Shown here piece by piece: positions 4,888-6,054 of a stretch of DNA of 6,054 nucleotides (the stretch's first letter is position 1; each line of letters begins with the position of its first letter). The notes under the pieces were generated by a model that was not told the origin of the DNA, did no database searches, and saw only the letters and a list, made by a program, of their open reading frames with translations. This DNA is from an uncultured Methanobrevibacter sp. (GTDB lineage Archaea > Methanobacteriota > Methanobacteria > Methanobacteriales > Methanobacteriaceae), in contig NZ_ONER01000108.1 in the NCBI RefSeq assembly GCF_900316895.1, forward strand, positions 1 through 6,054, written 5' to 3'. Both the position numbers and the translations under genes were made by a program.

Positions 4888-5949
4888 TTAAATCAACTCC
4901 TCTGTAATCTGCAATTGATCTTACATCCTTATCCCCTCTACCGGACAGGCAAATCATTATTGTTTCATCCTTATCCATTTCAGGAGCTATTTTCATGGCA
5001 TGTGCAACGGCATGTGCACTTTCGATAGCTGGAATTATGCCCTCCATCTTTGAGAGGTATTCAAATGCCACAACCGCTTCCTCATCGGTTATTGGAACAT
5101 ACTCAGCTCTTCCAGTGTCTCTCAAGTAGGCATGTTCAGGGCCGACTCCAGGATAGTCCAGACCCGCTGAGACGGAATATACAGGTGCAATCTGTCCATA
5201 GTCTCCCTGATTGAATATTGACTTCATTCCATGAAATATTCCAATTTTACCGTTTGTAAGTGCTGCCGCATTATATGGAGTGTCTATTCCCTTTCCACCA
5301 GCTTCACAGCCAATCAATTTAACATCTTCATCTTCAATGAAATTATAAAATGCCCCCATTGCATTACTTCCACCACCAACACATGCAATAACTGCATCAG
5401 GAAGCTTTCCTTCTTTTTCAAGGAATTGTTCTTTGGCTTCAGCACTGATGACAGCCTGGAAATCACGGACTATCATTGGAAACGGATGAGGTCCCATTGT
5501 AGAACCTATTACATAATTGGTATCATGAACCCTTGCAATCCAGTCACGGAACGCATCGTTAACAGCATCCTTTAAGGTCTGTGTTCCTGATTTGACCGAA
5601 TGGACCTTAGCTCCCAGAAGCTCCATTCTGTAAACGTTTAAAGCCTGTCTTTTATTTTTTTAGCTAGCAATACCTGGCCTAAGACGTTGTTGATCTTGTG
5701 GGCACCAGTATGGTTCAAATCCTCACGTTTCAAATAGATTTTGGCCCCGCCAAGGTCCTCTGTCATTCTTTTAGCATAATATAATAAAGATGGTCTTCCT
5801 GCATATTCCTTCAACAATGTATTGAGCTCTTCAACAAAATCCGGGTCATTCATATAATGATTGTACTGCTCTTCCAGGTAAAGCAATTCATTCATTAATG
5901 TTTCAGATATGTATTGGCCACCATATTCGCCATATCTTCCTCTACTCAA
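4880..5949 (-). pseudogene. trpB: tryptophan synthase beta chain, disrupted by an internal deletion/frameshift
   Basis: The PLP-dependent subunit that condenses indole with serine. The 5' part runs from TTG 5949 to TAA 5640-5638 and matches TrpB through about residue 98: GEYGGQYISETLMNEL, AGRPSLLYYAKR, KIYLKREDLNHTGAHKINN with the PLP lysine at K85, and GQVLLAKK. The rest continues in another frame from about 5653 (KRQALNVYR, then MELLGAK at 5626) to TAA 4882-4880: GPHPFPMIVRDFQ, the PLP-phosphate loop GGGSNA, GLDYPGVGPEH, and LSGRGDKD. Compared with full TrpB (about 390 residues) some 38-40 residues are absent at 5661-5650, including the AETGAGQHG segment with the catalytic Glu (Glu109 in Salmonella) and the serine-carboxylate loop. 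Two fragments of 103 and at least 248 codons remain; neither can be active alone. The A-rich join (seven A, T, four A) and the 2-modulo-3 loss suggest deletion or misassembly. Everything else is well conserved, so any decay is recent. Confidence 0.9.
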
Positions 5950-6054
5950 TTTATAACCTCCATTATCTCTTTTATTTTATTTTCATCTTTAAATCCATCA
6001 GTTTCAAGGCTTGAACTCAAATCAATGGCATAGGGATTGAACTCATTTATGGCC
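5946..6054 (-). CDS. trpF: phosphoribosylanthranilate isomerase, C-terminal 35 residues only (partial at window edge)
   Basis: The frame enters at the right edge and ends at TGA 5948-5946. The visible tail reads PYAIDLSSSLETDGFKD followed by the helix ENKIKEIMEVIN. This matches the end of TrpF, where D[VL]SSGVE-x-x-G-x-KD carries the catalytic Asp (here in AIDLSSS) and the phosphate-binding serine/glycine loop; the usual SSGVE is SSSLE here. The enzyme performs the Amadori rearrangement of phosphoribosylanthranilate before TrpC. It overlaps the trpB start by 4 nt (TTGA), so trpF, trpB and trpA form one operon. Identification rests on a short stretch plus its position. Confidence 0.85.
   Translation of the reverse strand, partial: AINEFNPYAIDLSSSLETDGFKDENKIKEIMEVIN
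5956..5961 (-). promoter_or_regulatory. Shine-Dalgarno site that fixes the TTG start of trpB
   Basis: GGAGGT with a 6-nt spacer before TTG 5949, inside the last codons of trpF. It is an ideal match and supports the rare TTG codon as the true start; the protein then begins SRGRYGEYGGQY as TrpB should. No in-frame ATG is available nearby. Confidence 0.8.

Noticed and set aside
4097..4891. Plus-strand open frames opposite trpA
   Set aside because: Antisense shadows of trpA without motifs.
5231..5575. Plus-strand open frame of 114 codons
   Set aside because: Fully antisense to well-conserved trpB sequence (including GGGSNA and GPHPFP); its Cys-rich look is a shadow of the trpB codons.
5640..5664. 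Intein, intron or insertion element in trpB
   Set aside because: The gene has lost sequence and contains no extra sequence or element ends at the join.

Overview
The window reads as chromosomal DNA of a low-GC methanogenic archaeon of the order Methanobacteriales, most likely Methanobrevibacter or a close relative. The reasons are the eukaryote-like information-processing genes found only in Archaea among prokaryotes (PCNA, GINS, ribosomal proteins L44e and S27e, aIF2 alpha, Nop10), TATA-type promoters with AT-rich leaders, Shine-Dalgarno sites of GGAG or GGTGA type, and the close resemblance of the proteins to my memory of Methanobrevibacter homologues. All genes lie on the minus strand, so transcription runs from high to low coordinates.

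Layout in transcription order: (1) 6054-4114, the end of a tryptophan operon, trpF (partial)-trpB-trpA, with overlapping junctions of 4 and 8 nt. (2) 4113-3266, an intergenic TATA promoter and pcn (PCNA). (3) 3265-2388, a T-rich terminator and a GINS subunit of the Gins51 type. (4) 2387-2170, a 218-bp gene-free leader/promoter region with a TATA box and two perfect inverted repeats. (5) 2169-1701, rpl44e and rps27e, followed by a strong hairpin plus T-tract that overlaps the rps27e stop. (6) 1636-1, aif2a, nop10 and a PAC2-family proteasome-assembly chaperone gene (cut by the window edge). Sections 2 to 6 form the archaeal gene neighbourhood in which replication-fork proteins sit beside translation and rRNA-modification proteins. 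No stretch of more than 300 bases lacks a gene, and I see no tRNA, rRNA, insertion sequence or CRISPR array.

The most striking observation is that two genes are broken by internal deletions, not by simple one-base indels. In aif2a the start codon, ribosome binding site and first six residues are intact, but roughly a dozen residues of the first S1-domain strands are missing and the frame shifts. In trpB about 38-40 residues are missing, including the GAGQH loop and the catalytic glutamate before it, also with a frame change. Both losses are equivalent to 2 modulo 3. Because aIF2 alpha is expected to be important or essential, assembly error must be excluded before real gene decay is accepted. 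A second point is that TrpA has Glu where the family usually has the catalytic Asp of the ADG motif.

I found no evidence of a wholly new biological system. The interest lies in the two disrupted genes, the palindromic leader of the ribosomal-protein operon, and the replication-translation cluster.
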